The notes beneath the pieces were generated by a model. It saw nothing but the letters and a program-made list of their open reading frames with translations. It searched no databases and was not told where the DNA came from. From Pseudomonas mangrovi (GTDB lineage: Bacteria > Pseudomonadota > Gammaproteobacteria > Pseudomonadales > Pseudomonadaceae), in assembly GCF_003052585.1 (NCBI RefSeq), contig NZ_QASN01000017.1, positions 364,227 through 428,226 of the forward strand: a DNA stretch of 64,000 bases, in the 5' to 3' direction. Positions 27,843-36,143 of the stretch are shown here, piece after piece (position 1 is the first letter of the stretch; every line of letters starts with the position of its first letter). The position numbers were made by a program, and so were the translations under genes.

Positions 27843-29887
27843 GCCGCCTCCGCACTCAGGCCCAGATGACGCAGCAGCGCGTCGATCGAGGGCTCGCGGC
27901 CGCGGAAATCGACGAACAGCACCATCGGCTCCTGGGAGCCGCCGCGCGCCAGGATCGCCTCACGGAAAGCGCGACCGGTCGCCGGATTGAGCACCCCTTC
28001 CTCTTCGAACTTCGAGAAGGCATCGGCGGACAGCACCTCGGCCCACTTGTAGCTGTAGTAACCGGCCGCGTAGCCACCAGCGAAGATGTGCGCAAAGCCG
28101 TTGGCGAAGCGATTGAACGCCGGCGGCCGCAGTACCGCGACTTCCTCGCGGATGCCTTCGAGCACCTGCAGCACGCTGCGCCCGTCGCCGTGGGTGGCGT
28201 GCAATTCGAAGTCGAACAGCGAGAACTCCAGCTGCCGCACCATCATCAGCCCGGACTGGAAGTTCTTCGCCGCCAGCATCTTGTCCAGAAGCTCCTGCGG
28301 CAGCGGCTCGCCGGTTTCGTAGTGGCCGGAGATCAGCGCCAGACCTTCCGGCTCCCAGCACCAGTTCTCCATGAACTGGCTGGGCAGCTCGACCGCGTCC
28401 CAGGCCACGCCGTTGATGCCCGAGGCGCCGGCATGCTCGACGCGGGTCAGCAGATGGTGCAGGCCGTGGCCGAACTCGTGGAACAGGGTGGTGACTTCGT
28501 CATGGGTCAGCAGCGCCGGCTTGCCATCTACCGCCGGCGTGAAATTGCACACCAGGTTGGCCACCGGGCTGATCAGCTCGCCAGCGGAGTTGCGGCGCTT
28601 GTCGCGGGCGCCGTCCATCCAGGCGCCGCCGCGCTTGTTGGCACGGGCATAGAGGTCGAAGAAGAAGCGCCCGACGTGCGCGCCATTCTCGCGGATCTCG
28701 AACAGGCGCACGTCCGGGTGCCAGCTGTCGAAGCCGGACAGCTCGCGGATCTCGATGCCGTAGAGCTTCTGCACGATGGCGAACAGCCCGGAGAGCACCT
28801 TGTCGATCGGGAACCAGGCGCGCACCTGCTCCTGGGAAATGCTGTAGCGCTGCTGGCGCAGTTTCTCGCTGTAGTAGCCGACATCCCAGCTCTGCAGATC
28901 GGCCAGGCCCTGCTCGGCGGCGAAGGCGGCGAGCTCGGAAAGATCCTGTTCGGCGAAGGGTTTGCTGCGCTGCGCCAGGTTGCGCAGGAAGCCCAGTACC
29001 TGGTCGGCGGACTCGGCCATCTTGCTCGCCAGCGACAGCTCGGCGTAGTGGGCGAAGCCGAGCAGGTGCGCCAGCTCCTGACGCAGATCGAGGATCTGCT
29101 CCATCACCGGGCCGTTGTCGTTCTGCCCGGCATTCGGGCCCTGGTCGGAGGCGCGGGTGCAGTAGGCGGTGTAGACCTCCTCGCGCAGCGCGCGGTCGTC
29201 GGCGTAGGTCATCACCGCGTAGTAGCTGGGGAACTCCAGGGTGATCAGCCAGCCATCCAGATTCTTGGCTTCGGCGGCCTGCTTCATCTGCGCGCGGGCG
29301 GAGTCGGTCAGCCCGGCCAGTTGTGCTTCGTCGGTGATGTGCTTGGTCCAGGCCTGGGTGGCGTCGAGCAACTGGTTGGAAAAGCGGCTGGCCAGCTCGG
29401 AGAGCTTCATCTGGATCTCGCCGTAGCGCTGCTGCTGCTCGGCCGGCAGATCGATGCCGGAGAGGCGGAAGTCACGCAGCGCATGCTCCAGGATGGTCTT
29501 CTGCGCCACGTCGAAGGCCTGCGCCGCCGGGCTGTCGGCCAGCGCCTTGAAGGCATCGAACAGCGCACGATCCTGGCCCAGTTCGGTGGAGTAGGCCGAC
29601 AGCTTCGGCAGGCAGGCCTCGTAGGCGGCACGCAGCTCGGCGTTGTTGCACACCGAATTGAGATGGCTGACCGGGCTCCAGGCCCGACCGAGACGGGCAC
29701 TCAGCTCATCCAGCGCCAGCACCAGCGCGTTCCAGTCCAGGCTGGCCGGGTCGCGCGTCTTCAGCTCGGCGATGGCGCTGCGGCTGTCCGCCAGGATGCG
29801 GTCGATGGCGGGCTCGACATGTTCCGGTTTGATCTGCGAATAGGGCGGGAGGTCGAAATCCTGAAGCAGCGGGTTCTCGATGGACAC
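27839..29887 (-). CDS. prlC: Oligopeptidase A
   Basis: Cytoplasmic M3-family zinc metallopeptidase that degrades small peptides such as cleaved signal peptides, about 682 residues. The zinc site HEFGHGLHHLL (HExxH) is present in VTTLFHEFGHGLHH, with the downstream Glu in the FMENWCWEPEGL region. The start is ambiguous: GTG 29887 (MSIENPLLQDFDLPPYSQI) has a better-spaced AAAGG site than GTG 29893 two codons up. It is followed by overlapping yheV, the normal Pseudomonas arrangement. Confidence 0.95.
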   Translation of the reverse strand: MSIENPLLQDFDLPPYSQIKPEHVEPAIDRILADSRSAIAELKTRDPASLDWNALVLALDELSARLGRAWSPVSHLNSVCNNAELRAAYEACLPKLSAYSTELGQDRALFDAFKALADSPAAQAFDVAQKTILEHALRDFRLSGIDLPAEQQQRYGEIQMKLSELASRFSNQLLDATQAWTKHITDEAQLAGLTDSARAQMKQAAEAKNLDGWLITLEFPSYYAVMTYADDRALREEVYTAYCTRASDQGPNAGQNDNGPVMEQILDLRQELAHLLGFAHYAELSLASKMAESADQVLGFLRNLAQRSKPFAEQDLSELAAFAAEQGLADLQSWDVGYYSEKLRQQRYSISQEQVRAWFPIDKVLSGLFAIVQKLYGIEIRELSGFDSWHPDVRLFEIRENGAHVGRFFFDLYARANKRGGAWMDGARDKRRNSAGELISPVANLVCNFTPAVDGKPALLTHDEVTTLFHEFGHGLHHLLTRVEHAGASGINGVAWDAVELPSQFMENWCWEPEGLALISGHYETGEPLPQELLDKMLAAKNFQSGLMMVRQLEFSLFDFELHATHGDGRSVLQVLEGIREEVAVLRPPAFNRFANGFAHIFAGGYAAGYYSYKWAEVLSADAFSKFEEEGVLNPATGRAFREAILARGGSQEPMVLFVDFRGREPSIDALLRHLGLSAEAA

Positions 29888-30050
29888 GGGCACGGACCTT
29901 TGGCGAGTGAATCACCCGCGCATGGTAACAGGCACGGGGGCGTCTCCTTCAGATGCGGCTGGTGGGCGGGCTTTTCAAGCGATGCCCGGACGGACCGATG
30001 CAGGTAGATGAGCGGCAGAGGCGAACAACAGACCTTCCTTTGCAGGTTTC

Positions 30051-31337
30051 TCAACGTAGCCGGTCAGCCTGCTCCGCCAGCAGCGCCCGGATCGCCCGCA
30101 GACAGCGCATCTCGCCGGCGAAGGTCGCGCGCAACTCCGGTCGCTGCGCGGACAGCTGCACGTTCTCCTGCTCGGTTTGCGCCAGCAACGCATCTGCGTC
30201 GGCGACGATGCGCCCTCGTATGCGCTCCAGCTGGGCATTCGCGGGTGAGCGCTTGATGCCCAGCGCTTCGGCGGCATCGAGCAGGTGTCGGCGGTCGATA
30301 TGGGCCAGGCGCGCTTCACCGAGGATCGGCCAGGCCAGGGTGGTTGCCTGTGGCCAGCGCTGCTGGTCGAAGGCGCCGGTTTCGTAGACTGCCGTGCAGA
30401 GCAGATCGTAGAAGGGTGCCAGCTGCCGACCGCGTGGCGTGACCAGGAAGCTGAGGTTCTTCAGGTGGGCATCGGTGTTGCCAACCAGCACGTTGAACAC
30501 CAGCCAGCCGAACAGTCGAGTACGGGCTACGGCTGGTGATGTGGTCAGTTTCAGCAGTTCTGCCAGGCGCTCGATGCTGCCCGCCTGATACTTGAAGTGA
30601 CGGTCCAGACCGAGCATCTGGCAGGCGTCGATGCTGTGCAGGCGCTGCCAGTTCGTGCCTTTTCTTTCTCGGTCGAAGCGTTCGATCAGATACACCGGCA
30701 TCGGCACATAGCGCCGGCTGACTGCCGGTACCGCAAGGCCGACACGAGCCGCCAGGCGCATGCTGAACCATTCGTTGATTACCGAATGGGCGAAGGCCTG
30801 TTCAGGATGGTCCGGCTTGAGGATATGGGTGGAGGGCCAGGCGCCGGCAGGTTCGTACAGCGCGCCCTGGTCGAGTACCACCGCCAGCTTGTGTTGCGCG
30901 CCGGCCAGCGACATGCGCTTGTGCGCTTCGTGGGTCAGCGGCAGGCGCGGCATGGCCTCGATGCGGCGTGCCAGGTCGCGATCGGTCAGGGGGCTCAGGC
31001 CGCCTGCCGGCTGGTGCTGCTGCGGCGCCAGGAGAGTGAGCGAGCCGGCTGACTCTGCACCGTAGTGGCCGAGCAGAGCGAAGGCGTCGCTGGCATCCAG
31101 GCGCGCATCGCTGGCCAGCAGCTGGCGCTGGCCTTCCTCGGGCAGCAGATTGTCGAAATACCACTGCACCGGCCGCTGGCTGCTGCCGTCGACGATGCTG
31201 CGATGCTTGCGTGGCAGCGTCGGGCAGAGATCGAAATCGTCCCAGTCGTCTGCATAGTCGAAGCGCCAGACACCGTTGTCGTCGCACAGATGCCCGACCA
31301 GACGATCGCCGATCCAGGCCAGCAGTTCGCGCTTCAT
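30051..31337 (-). CDS. hipA: HipA-family serine/threonine kinase toxin
   Basis: A 428-residue HipA-type kinase, the toxin of a type II module. It has the N-terminal HipA couple domain (FDYADDWDDFDLCPTLPRK, then FDNLLPEEGQR), a Gly-rich loop SLAGAQHKLAVVL with the autophosphorylation-type serine, and STHILKPD with the ATP-binding Lys. The catalytic VGNTDAHLKNLSFLV (Asp and Asn) and metal-binding FYDLLC complete the kinase core. All kinase motifs are intact, so it should be active. Full-length HipA of E. coli phosphorylates GltX; the target here is unknown. It overlaps hipB by four bases. Confidence 0.9.
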   Translation of the reverse strand: MKRELLAWIGDRLVGHLCDDNGVWRFDYADDWDDFDLCPTLPRKHRSIVDGSSQRPVQWYFDNLLPEEGQRQLLASDARLDASDAFALLGHYGAESAGSLTLLAPQQHQPAGGLSPLTDRDLARRIEAMPRLPLTHEAHKRMSLAGAQHKLAVVLDQGALYEPAGAWPSTHILKPDHPEQAFAHSVINEWFSMRLAARVGLAVPAVSRRYVPMPVYLIERFDRERKGTNWQRLHSIDACQMLGLDRHFKYQAGSIERLAELLKLTTSPAVARTRLFGWLVFNVLVGNTDAHLKNLSFLVTPRGRQLAPFYDLLCTAVYETGAFDQQRWPQATTLAWPILGEARLAHIDRRHLLDAAEALGIKRSPANAQLERIRGRIVADADALLAQTEQENVQLSAQRPELRATFAGEMRCLRAIRALLAEQADRLR

Positions 31338-31585
31338 GCGTCGTGCGCGCCGGGCAGCGATTCGACCTCATCCGGCAGGTCGACGATCAGGCGCAGGCCG
31401 AGGCCGTCGAGTACCTGGAACAGCTTGCCCCACTGCACGCTCTCGCTGCCGCGTTCGACCTTGCCGAGGAAGTTCTCGCTGACGCCGATGCTGCCGGCCG
31501 CGTCGTCCTGGCGAATGTTCTGCGCCTTGCGTGCCAGGCGGACGAGAGCGCCTAGCTCGTTCGCATTCTTGAGTGTGATCTGCAT
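31334..31585 (-). CDS. hipB: HipB-like XRE antitoxin/repressor
   Basis: An 83-residue DNA-binding antitoxin that neutralises HipA and represses the operon. The helix-turn-helix is LGALVRLARKAQNIRQDDAAGSIGVSENFLGKVERG, the Xre/HipB pattern. The C-terminal tail LGLRLIVDLPDE resembles the HipB beta-strand. It overlaps hipA by four bases (antitoxin first, toxin second). Three palindromic operators of the form ATCCTCA-n6-TGAGGAT lie upstream, the nearest covering its own ribosome-binding site. Confidence 0.9.
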   Translation of the reverse strand: MQITLKNANELGALVRLARKAQNIRQDDAAGSIGVSENFLGKVERGSESVQWGKLFQVLDGLGLRLIVDLPDEVESLPGAHDA

Positions 31586-31590
31586 GGAAA

Positions 31591-31610
31591 ATCCTCATGT
31601 ACGTGCGGAA
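31591..31610. promoter_or_regulatory. hipBA operator O1 (imperfect)
   Basis: Half-sites ATCCTCA and TGCGGAA spaced by six bases; the second half matches five of seven positions of the consensus. It covers the GAGGA ribosome-binding site of hipB and ends five bases from its start codon. Confidence 0.6.
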
Positions 31611-31641
31611 TTTTGCATGGCGATTCAAATGAAGCAACAAA

Positions 31642-31661
31642 ATCCTCGTGAATGTGAGGAT
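31642..31661. promoter_or_regulatory. hipBA operator O2
   Basis: Half-sites ATCCTCG and TGAGGAT spaced by six bases, one mismatch from a perfect palindrome. It starts 51 bp from O1. Confidence 0.72.
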
Positions 31662-31691
31662 TTCTTTTCAAATTCTCTATCCAGGCTTGAG

Positions 31692-31711
31692 ATCCTCACA
31701 ATCATGAGGAT
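31692..31711. promoter_or_regulatory. hipBA operator O3
   Basis: A perfect palindrome, ATCCTCA-n6-TGAGGAT. It starts 50 bp from O2, about five helical turns, so all three operators face the same side of the DNA. Confidence 0.75.
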
Positions 31712-31947
31712 TATTGGTTCCGCGGTCGCCATGTCAGCGCAAGGGTGGGATGCGGGCTCTCCGGTGCTACGCCATCGTTGAAGCCGAGCGTGTCACCGAC
31801 ATCCACCGGGCTGCGGGTATGATTCTCAGGCGGTGTTTCCAGCGCCGCGTTGGCCAACGGTTTGGCCAGATCCTGGACGAGCGGGCGACACCCGGCACGC
31901 TCCTATCCTTCGACCTGAGGTTCCCAGCGGACCGGAGAGCAGAACCG

Positions 31948-32484
31948 ATGAACATCCGCTCCTACAACGGCATAACCCCTCTACTCGGCGAGCGGGTCTT
32001 CGTCGACGCCTCGGCAGTGGTGCTGGGGGATGTGGAGATTGGCGACGACAGCTCGGTCTGGCCGCTGACGGTGATCCGCGCTGACATGCACAGCATCCGC
32101 ATCGGCGCCCGGACCAGCATCCAGGACGGCAGCGTGCTGCACATCACCCACGCCGGTCCGTTCAATCCTGGCGGCTTCCCGCTGCTGATCGGCGATGACG
32201 TGACCATTGGCCACAAGGTGCTCCTGCATGGCTGCGAGATCGGCAGCCGGGTGCTGATCGGCATGGGCAGCATCGTCATGGACGGTGCGGTCATCGAGGA
32301 CGAGGTGGTGCTCGGTGCCGGCAGCCTGGTCCCGGCCGGCCGGCGGCTGGAGAGCGGCTATCTGTACCTCGGCAGTCCGGCGCGCCAGGCGCGGCCGCTG
32401 ACGGACAAGGAGCGCAGCTTCTTTCGCTACAGCGCCGAGAACTATTCACGCCTGAAGGATCTACACCTGATCGAGGACTACTGA
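31948..32484 (+). CDS. Gamma-carbonic-anhydrase-family hexapeptide-repeat protein
   Basis: A 178-residue left-handed beta-helix protein of the YrdA/PaaY type. Hexapeptide repeats run from VFVDASAVVLGDVEIGDDSSVWPLTVIRADMHSIRIG onward, with metal-ligand histidines in VLHITHAG and DVTIGHKVLLHGCEIG. The usual C-terminal helix (SFFRYSAENYSRLKDLHL) packs on the helix. It may hydrate CO2, but many YrdA proteins have no measured activity. The ATG at 31948 is preferred to the longer upstream frame, which lacks family similarity. The same gene lies near prlC in P. aeruginosa. Confidence 0.9.
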   Translation: MNIRSYNGITPLLGERVFVDASAVVLGDVEIGDDSSVWPLTVIRADMHSIRIGARTSIQDGSVLHITHAGPFNPGGFPLLIGDDVTIGHKVLLHGCEIGSRVLIGMGSIVMDGAVIEDEVVLGAGSLVPAGRRLESGYLYLGSPARQARPLTDKERSFFRYSAENYSRLKDLHLIEDY

Positions 32485-32532
32485 GCACGCCGCCATCGCA
32501 GCCAGTCCAGCGCAAAAGGATTTGTTTTACGC

Positions 32533-33507
32533 ATGACCAGCAATCCCTTCGAGCCCCTCGTGCCACGCCCGGCGCCCGCGCTGCTGAGCCCGGCTCCGCG
32601 CATTGCCCATGGCGTTGCCCTGGCCGCGGCGCTGGCCGCCTGCATCGCCTGGGCGGTCGGTTGGCTCTACGCGATGGTCAGCCAGCCGGAGCTGGAATTC
32701 GCCCGCTCCGGCTGGCTGGTCGGACCTCTGGGTCTGACCGGGCTGGCGCAGGAGATCGCCTTGGCCGGGCTGACGGGACTGCTGACAACCCGCTTCTGCT
32801 GCGAGCGCGAGGCAATCGGTGGCCATCGACGGCCGCTCTGGTTGCTGGCGGGCGTGTTCATCGGTGGCGCGATACTGCCGATGCTGGTCGCTTCGCTGCT
32901 GTATGGCCTGTGGTTCCTGCTCGAGGCAGGGCCGCTCGAATTGCTGACCCAGAGTCATGACTACTCGACGCACTTTCGGTTTGTCAGCGCGCTGATCGAC
33001 TTGCTGACCTGGCTGATCTGCGGGCCGCTGCTGATCATTCTGCTGTTGCGCATGAGCCGCGCGGTGCTGCTGCGGGACCCGCTGGCGCGCGCGGTGCCGC
33101 GCTGGGAAATGGCACTGGGTCTGGGGCTGAGCGTGGCGCTGCTGGTTGCGCTGGTGTTCGCCCTGCTGGGCCTGGCGGTGCGCAAGCTGGACGAGCCGGA
33201 GGCAGCGCTGTCGCTGTGGGGCTGTGCCCTGCTGTGCGGGCTGGTGGCAGTCGCTGCAACCTGGCGTCTGCTGCCGCTGCGGGGGAGACGCCTGCGGCCG
33301 TTGCGGCTGCTCGGAACCAGCCTGGTCTGCGTAGTGCTCTGGCTGCTGGCGAGTGCGCTGCTGGGTGCGCTGCTGGTGGTGGTGACGCTATACGATGACG
33401 GCCTGTTCGTGCCGGCTTCGATGCTGCTGGGGATTCTCTCGCTGGTGCTGCTGATCCTGCTCAGCCGCTTCTGCCTGCGGCTGATCTATCGCCCGCGGCC
33501 GGGCTGA
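32533..33507 (+). CDS. Hypothetical polytopic inner-membrane protein
   Basis: A 324-residue protein with about seven hydrophobic segments (for example IAHGVALAAALAACIAWAVGWL, LWLLAGVFIGGAILPMLVASLLYGLWFLL, LIDLLTWLICGPLLIILLLRM, LGLSVALLVALVFALLGLAV and VVLWLLASALLGALLVVVTLY). The N-terminus is Pro-rich (NPFEPLVPRPAPALLSPAP). I recognise no family or catalytic motif. It follows the gamma-carbonic anhydrase gene by 48 bp and may share its transcript. Confidence 0.75.
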   Translation: MTSNPFEPLVPRPAPALLSPAPRIAHGVALAAALAACIAWAVGWLYAMVSQPELEFARSGWLVGPLGLTGLAQEIALAGLTGLLTTRFCCEREAIGGHRRPLWLLAGVFIGGAILPMLVASLLYGLWFLLEAGPLELLTQSHDYSTHFRFVSALIDLLTWLICGPLLIILLLRMSRAVLLRDPLARAVPRWEMALGLGLSVALLVALVFALLGLAVRKLDEPEAALSLWGCALLCGLVAVAATWRLLPLRGRRLRPLRLLGTSLVCVVLWLLASALLGALLVVVTLYDDGLFVPASMLLGILSLVLLILLSRFCLRLIYRPRPG

Positions 33508-33527
33508 GCCATCCCTGGCAGCAAGTG

Positions 33528-33964
33528 TCAGCCGATCTGCGTCAGCAGGTCTTCGTGCATCAGGCTGCGAATGCGCACCAGATGGTCCGCCTCCTGAATG
33601 CGCGCGCGGCCGAAGCGCCATGGCCCTCGCCCTTCTTGAGCCACTCGCAGGCCAGGTTCAGGTGACCCGGTTCGTAGTCGAGGAAGCGCTCCCAGATCTC
33701 CTTGATGCGTGGATTGGCTTTCTGCTCGGCGCAGTTGGCGTAGGCGTAGACCTCCATCGCCTGGTGCACCAGCCACTTCTCGATGTGGCTTTCGCTCGGA
33801 TCGGACAGCGAGCCGTACTGGGTCACGTGCTGCTCCTCGACCGAGGCGATCTCGGCGTACAGCTGACGTGCCAGAGGATCGGCGAACAGCGGGCCGACGG
33901 TCATGTAGTCGTCGTGGCTCTGGTACTCGGCACCGTTGATCAATGCGGCGCAAGAAGAATTCAC
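33528..33964 (-). pseudogene. Frameshifted, probably truncated ferritin-like domain gene
   Basis: From ATG 33964 one frame encodes a helical ferritin-like protein (DPLARQLYAEIASVEEQHVTQYGS, KEIWERFLDYEPGHLNLACEW) as far as LKKGEG near 33625. The natural continuation (ARIQEADHLVRIRSLMHEDLLTQIG, ending at 33528) is in another frame. The first frame runs into a basic, low-complexity tail (RRRTIWCAFAA). A single-base change near 33600-33625 explains this. The protein begins at MNSSCAALINGAEYQSHDDYM, which looks internal to a longer family member, so the 5' end may also be lost. Confidence 0.65.
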
Positions 33965-34226
33965 CGGCGAAGTGCCTCGCCTGGTTATGAGGTGGCGGGA
34001 ATTTTCATCCTGAGGGAATAAACCGTTGCGCTTGAGCGAAACGCTACACCCGCGGCGCTAGAGCGTCGCAGCACTTTCAAGGGCAATTCGGACAGGCGTC
34101 GCCACCCATCGCAACATTCAGCTATCGCTGCGGGTGCAAGCAGGGTTCGCTGTCTTTAAGATGGCTCTTGCCGCGTTGTTCGGCGCAGTCAATTTCCTTA
34201 CCGCAACGACAAGGCCGTCGCGCTTG

Positions 34227-35369
34227 ATGCAGACCCCATCGCCCCAGCTCCAACTCGACAGCAGCAGCCGGCCGCCGGCATTGCGCCTGTCCGGTGACTG
34301 GACGCTGGCACGCTATGCGGCGCTGCGCGGACAGGTGAATGAATGGCGTCAGCGGCTCGACGGGCAGGCGCTTGCCGCCGAACTGGATGGCATAGACGCG
34401 CTGGACACTGCCGGCGCCGCCCTGCTGGTCGATCTGCTCGGCGCGGCGCGGCTGATAGCTGCTGTCGAGGCTGACGCGAGCCTGGGTAGCGAACGCCGCA
34501 ACCTGTTGCTGGCCACCGCCCACGCCCACCAGGGCTACGTGGAGGAACCCGCGGCACCTTCCGAGTCGGCAATCCGCGAGGTGCTCGCGCACATAGGCGC
34601 AGCCGTCGACGGCATCTGCCATCAGTTGATCGCACTGCTGGGCTTCATCGGCCTGACCCTGGCCAGCCTCGCTCGCACCGCGCCGCGTCCGCGGCGCTGG
34701 CGCGTCACCTCGCTGGTGGTGCAGATCGAGCAGACCGGCCTGGATGCGGTGCCCATCGTCGCCCTGCTGACCTTCCTGGTCGGCGCGGTGGTGGCCTTTC
34801 TCGGCGCCACCGTGCTGGCCAGTTTCGGCGCCAGCATCTACACGGTGGACCTGGTCGCCTTCGCCTTTCTGCGCGAATTCGGCGTGCTGCTGGCGGCGAT
34901 CCTGCTCGCCGGACGCACGGCCAGCGCCTTCACCGCGCAGATCGGCTCGATGAAGGCCAACGAGGAGATCGACGCGATCCGCACGCTCGGCCTCGATCCG
35001 GTCGAGCTGCTGGTGCTGCCGCGGATGCTGGCGATGCTCGTCACGCTGCCGCTGCTGACCTTCATCGCCATGCTCTGCGGTATCGTCGGCGGCGCCGTGG
35101 TGTGTTTCATCAGCCTGGATATATCGCTGCTGATGTACTTCAGCATGCTGCACGACGACATCGCCCTGAAGCATTTCCTGGTCGGCATGGCCAAGGCGCC
35201 GGTGTTCGCCTTCCTGATCGCGGTGATCGGCTGCCTGGAGGGCTTCAAGGTTGCCGGCAGCGCGCAGTCGGTGGGCGCGCACACCACCAGCGCCGTGGTG
35301 CAGTCGATCTTCGTGGTGATCCTGCTCGACGCGGTGGCCGCACTGTTCTTCATGGAGATGGGCTGGTGA
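34227..35369 (+). CDS. MlaE-family ABC permease with N-terminal STAS domain
   Basis: Inner-membrane permease of an Mla/Mce-type lipid transporter, 380 residues. Residues 1 to about 110 form a STAS-like domain (PALRLSGDWTLARYAALR, ALAAELDGIDALDTAGAALLVDLL). The rest is MlaE: LLTFLVGAVVAFLGATVLASFGA, VAFAFLREFGVLLAAILLAGRTASAFTAQIGSMKANEEIDAIRTLGLDP, and C-terminal membrane helices. In E. coli the STAS protein MlaB is separate; here it is fused, as in other Pseudomonas copies. The start at 34227 is chosen because the STAS domain begins there; upstream starts exist. It overlaps the ATPase gene by four bases. Confidence 0.85.
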   Translation: MQTPSPQLQLDSSSRPPALRLSGDWTLARYAALRGQVNEWRQRLDGQALAAELDGIDALDTAGAALLVDLLGAARLIAAVEADASLGSERRNLLLATAHAHQGYVEEPAAPSESAIREVLAHIGAAVDGICHQLIALLGFIGLTLASLARTAPRPRRWRVTSLVVQIEQTGLDAVPIVALLTFLVGAVVAFLGATVLASFGASIYTVDLVAFAFLREFGVLLAAILLAGRTASAFTAQIGSMKANEEIDAIRTLGLDPVELLVLPRMLAMLVTLPLLTFIAMLCGIVGGAVVCFISLDISLLMYFSMLHDDIALKHFLVGMAKAPVFAFLIAVIGCLEGFKVAGSAQSVGAHTTSAVVQSIFVVILLDAVAALFFMEMGW

Positions 35370-36139
35370 GCGAGGCGTTGATCGAAATCCGCGGCCTGGG
35401 CAATCGCTTCGGCAGCCAGCAGGTGCACGAGCATCTCGATCTCGACGTGCATCGCGGTGAGATCCTCGGTGTGGTTGGCGGCTCGGGCAGTGGCAAGTCG
35501 GTACTGCTGCGCAGCATCGTCGGTCTGCGTGAGCCGAGCGCCGGCCGGGTGAAGGTGTTCGGCGAGAATCTGCTGGAGCTTGACCCGCAACGCCGCTCGC
35601 AGGTCGAGCGGCGCTTCGGCGTGCTGTTCCAGCGCGGTGCGCTGTTCTCTTCGCTGACCCTGAGCGAGAACGTTGCCCTGCCGCTGATCGAGCATGCCGG
35701 GCTGTCACGAGCCGATGCCGAGCACCTGGCGCAGACCAAGCTGGCGCTGTCCGGTCTGCCCGCCGGTGCCGCCTGCAAGTATCCGGCGCAACTCTCCGGG
35801 GGCATGGTCAAGCGTGCTGCCCTGGCTCGGGCGCTGGCCCTGGACCCGGAGATTCTGTTCCTCGACGAGCCCACCGCCGGACTCGATCCGATCGGTGCGG
35901 CGGCCTTCGATCAATTGATCCTGACCCTGCGCGATGCCCTCGGCCTGACCGTGTTCCTGGTCACCCACGACCTCGACAGCCTCTACTGCCTGTGCGACCG
36001 CATCGCGGTGCTGGCGCAGAAACGCGTGCTGGTCGCCGATACCCTGGAGGCAGTCGCGGCTTACGACGATGCCTGGATCCAGGACTACTTCCACGGACCG
36101 CGCGGGCGTGCTGCCCGGGTCGCGGCCAGCAAGGAGTGA
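35366..36139 (+). CDS. MlaF-like ABC transporter ATP-binding protein
   Basis: ATPase partner of the MlaE-like permease, 257 residues. It has Walker A GGSGSGKS, a Q-loop in RRFGVLFQRGALF, the ABC signature LSGGMVKRAALARAL, Walker B EILFLDEPTAGLD, and the switch His in LVTHDL. The ALFSSLTLSENVALPL segment is typical of the MlaF branch. The start is a GTG at 35366 inside the preceding stop (GTGA), so it is translationally coupled. It energises lipid transfer between membranes. Confidence 0.92.
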   Translation: MSEALIEIRGLGNRFGSQQVHEHLDLDVHRGEILGVVGGSGSGKSVLLRSIVGLREPSAGRVKVFGENLLELDPQRRSQVERRFGVLFQRGALFSSLTLSENVALPLIEHAGLSRADAEHLAQTKLALSGLPAGAACKYPAQLSGGMVKRAALARALALDPEILFLDEPTAGLDPIGAAAFDQLILTLRDALGLTVFLVTHDLDSLYCLCDRIAVLAQKRVLVADTLEAVAAYDDAWIQDYFHGPRGRAARVAASKE

Positions 36140-36143
36140 TGCA

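Larger units (their letters stand above)
31586..31947. other. Intergenic control region between hipB and the gamma-carbonic anhydrase gene
   Basis: This 362-bp stretch has no supported gene. Its left third is AT-rich compared with the surroundings and carries three hipBA operators. From 31712 to 31947 it holds the leader of the gamma-carbonic anhydrase gene, with GGAG about 12 bases before that ATG. I see no clear sigma-70 hexamers. Confidence 0.5.

Noticed and set aside
27830..30007. 725-codon open frame on the plus strand
   Set aside because: It is antisense to prlC, whose zinc motif and family blocks are certain. The plus-strand product has no family features.
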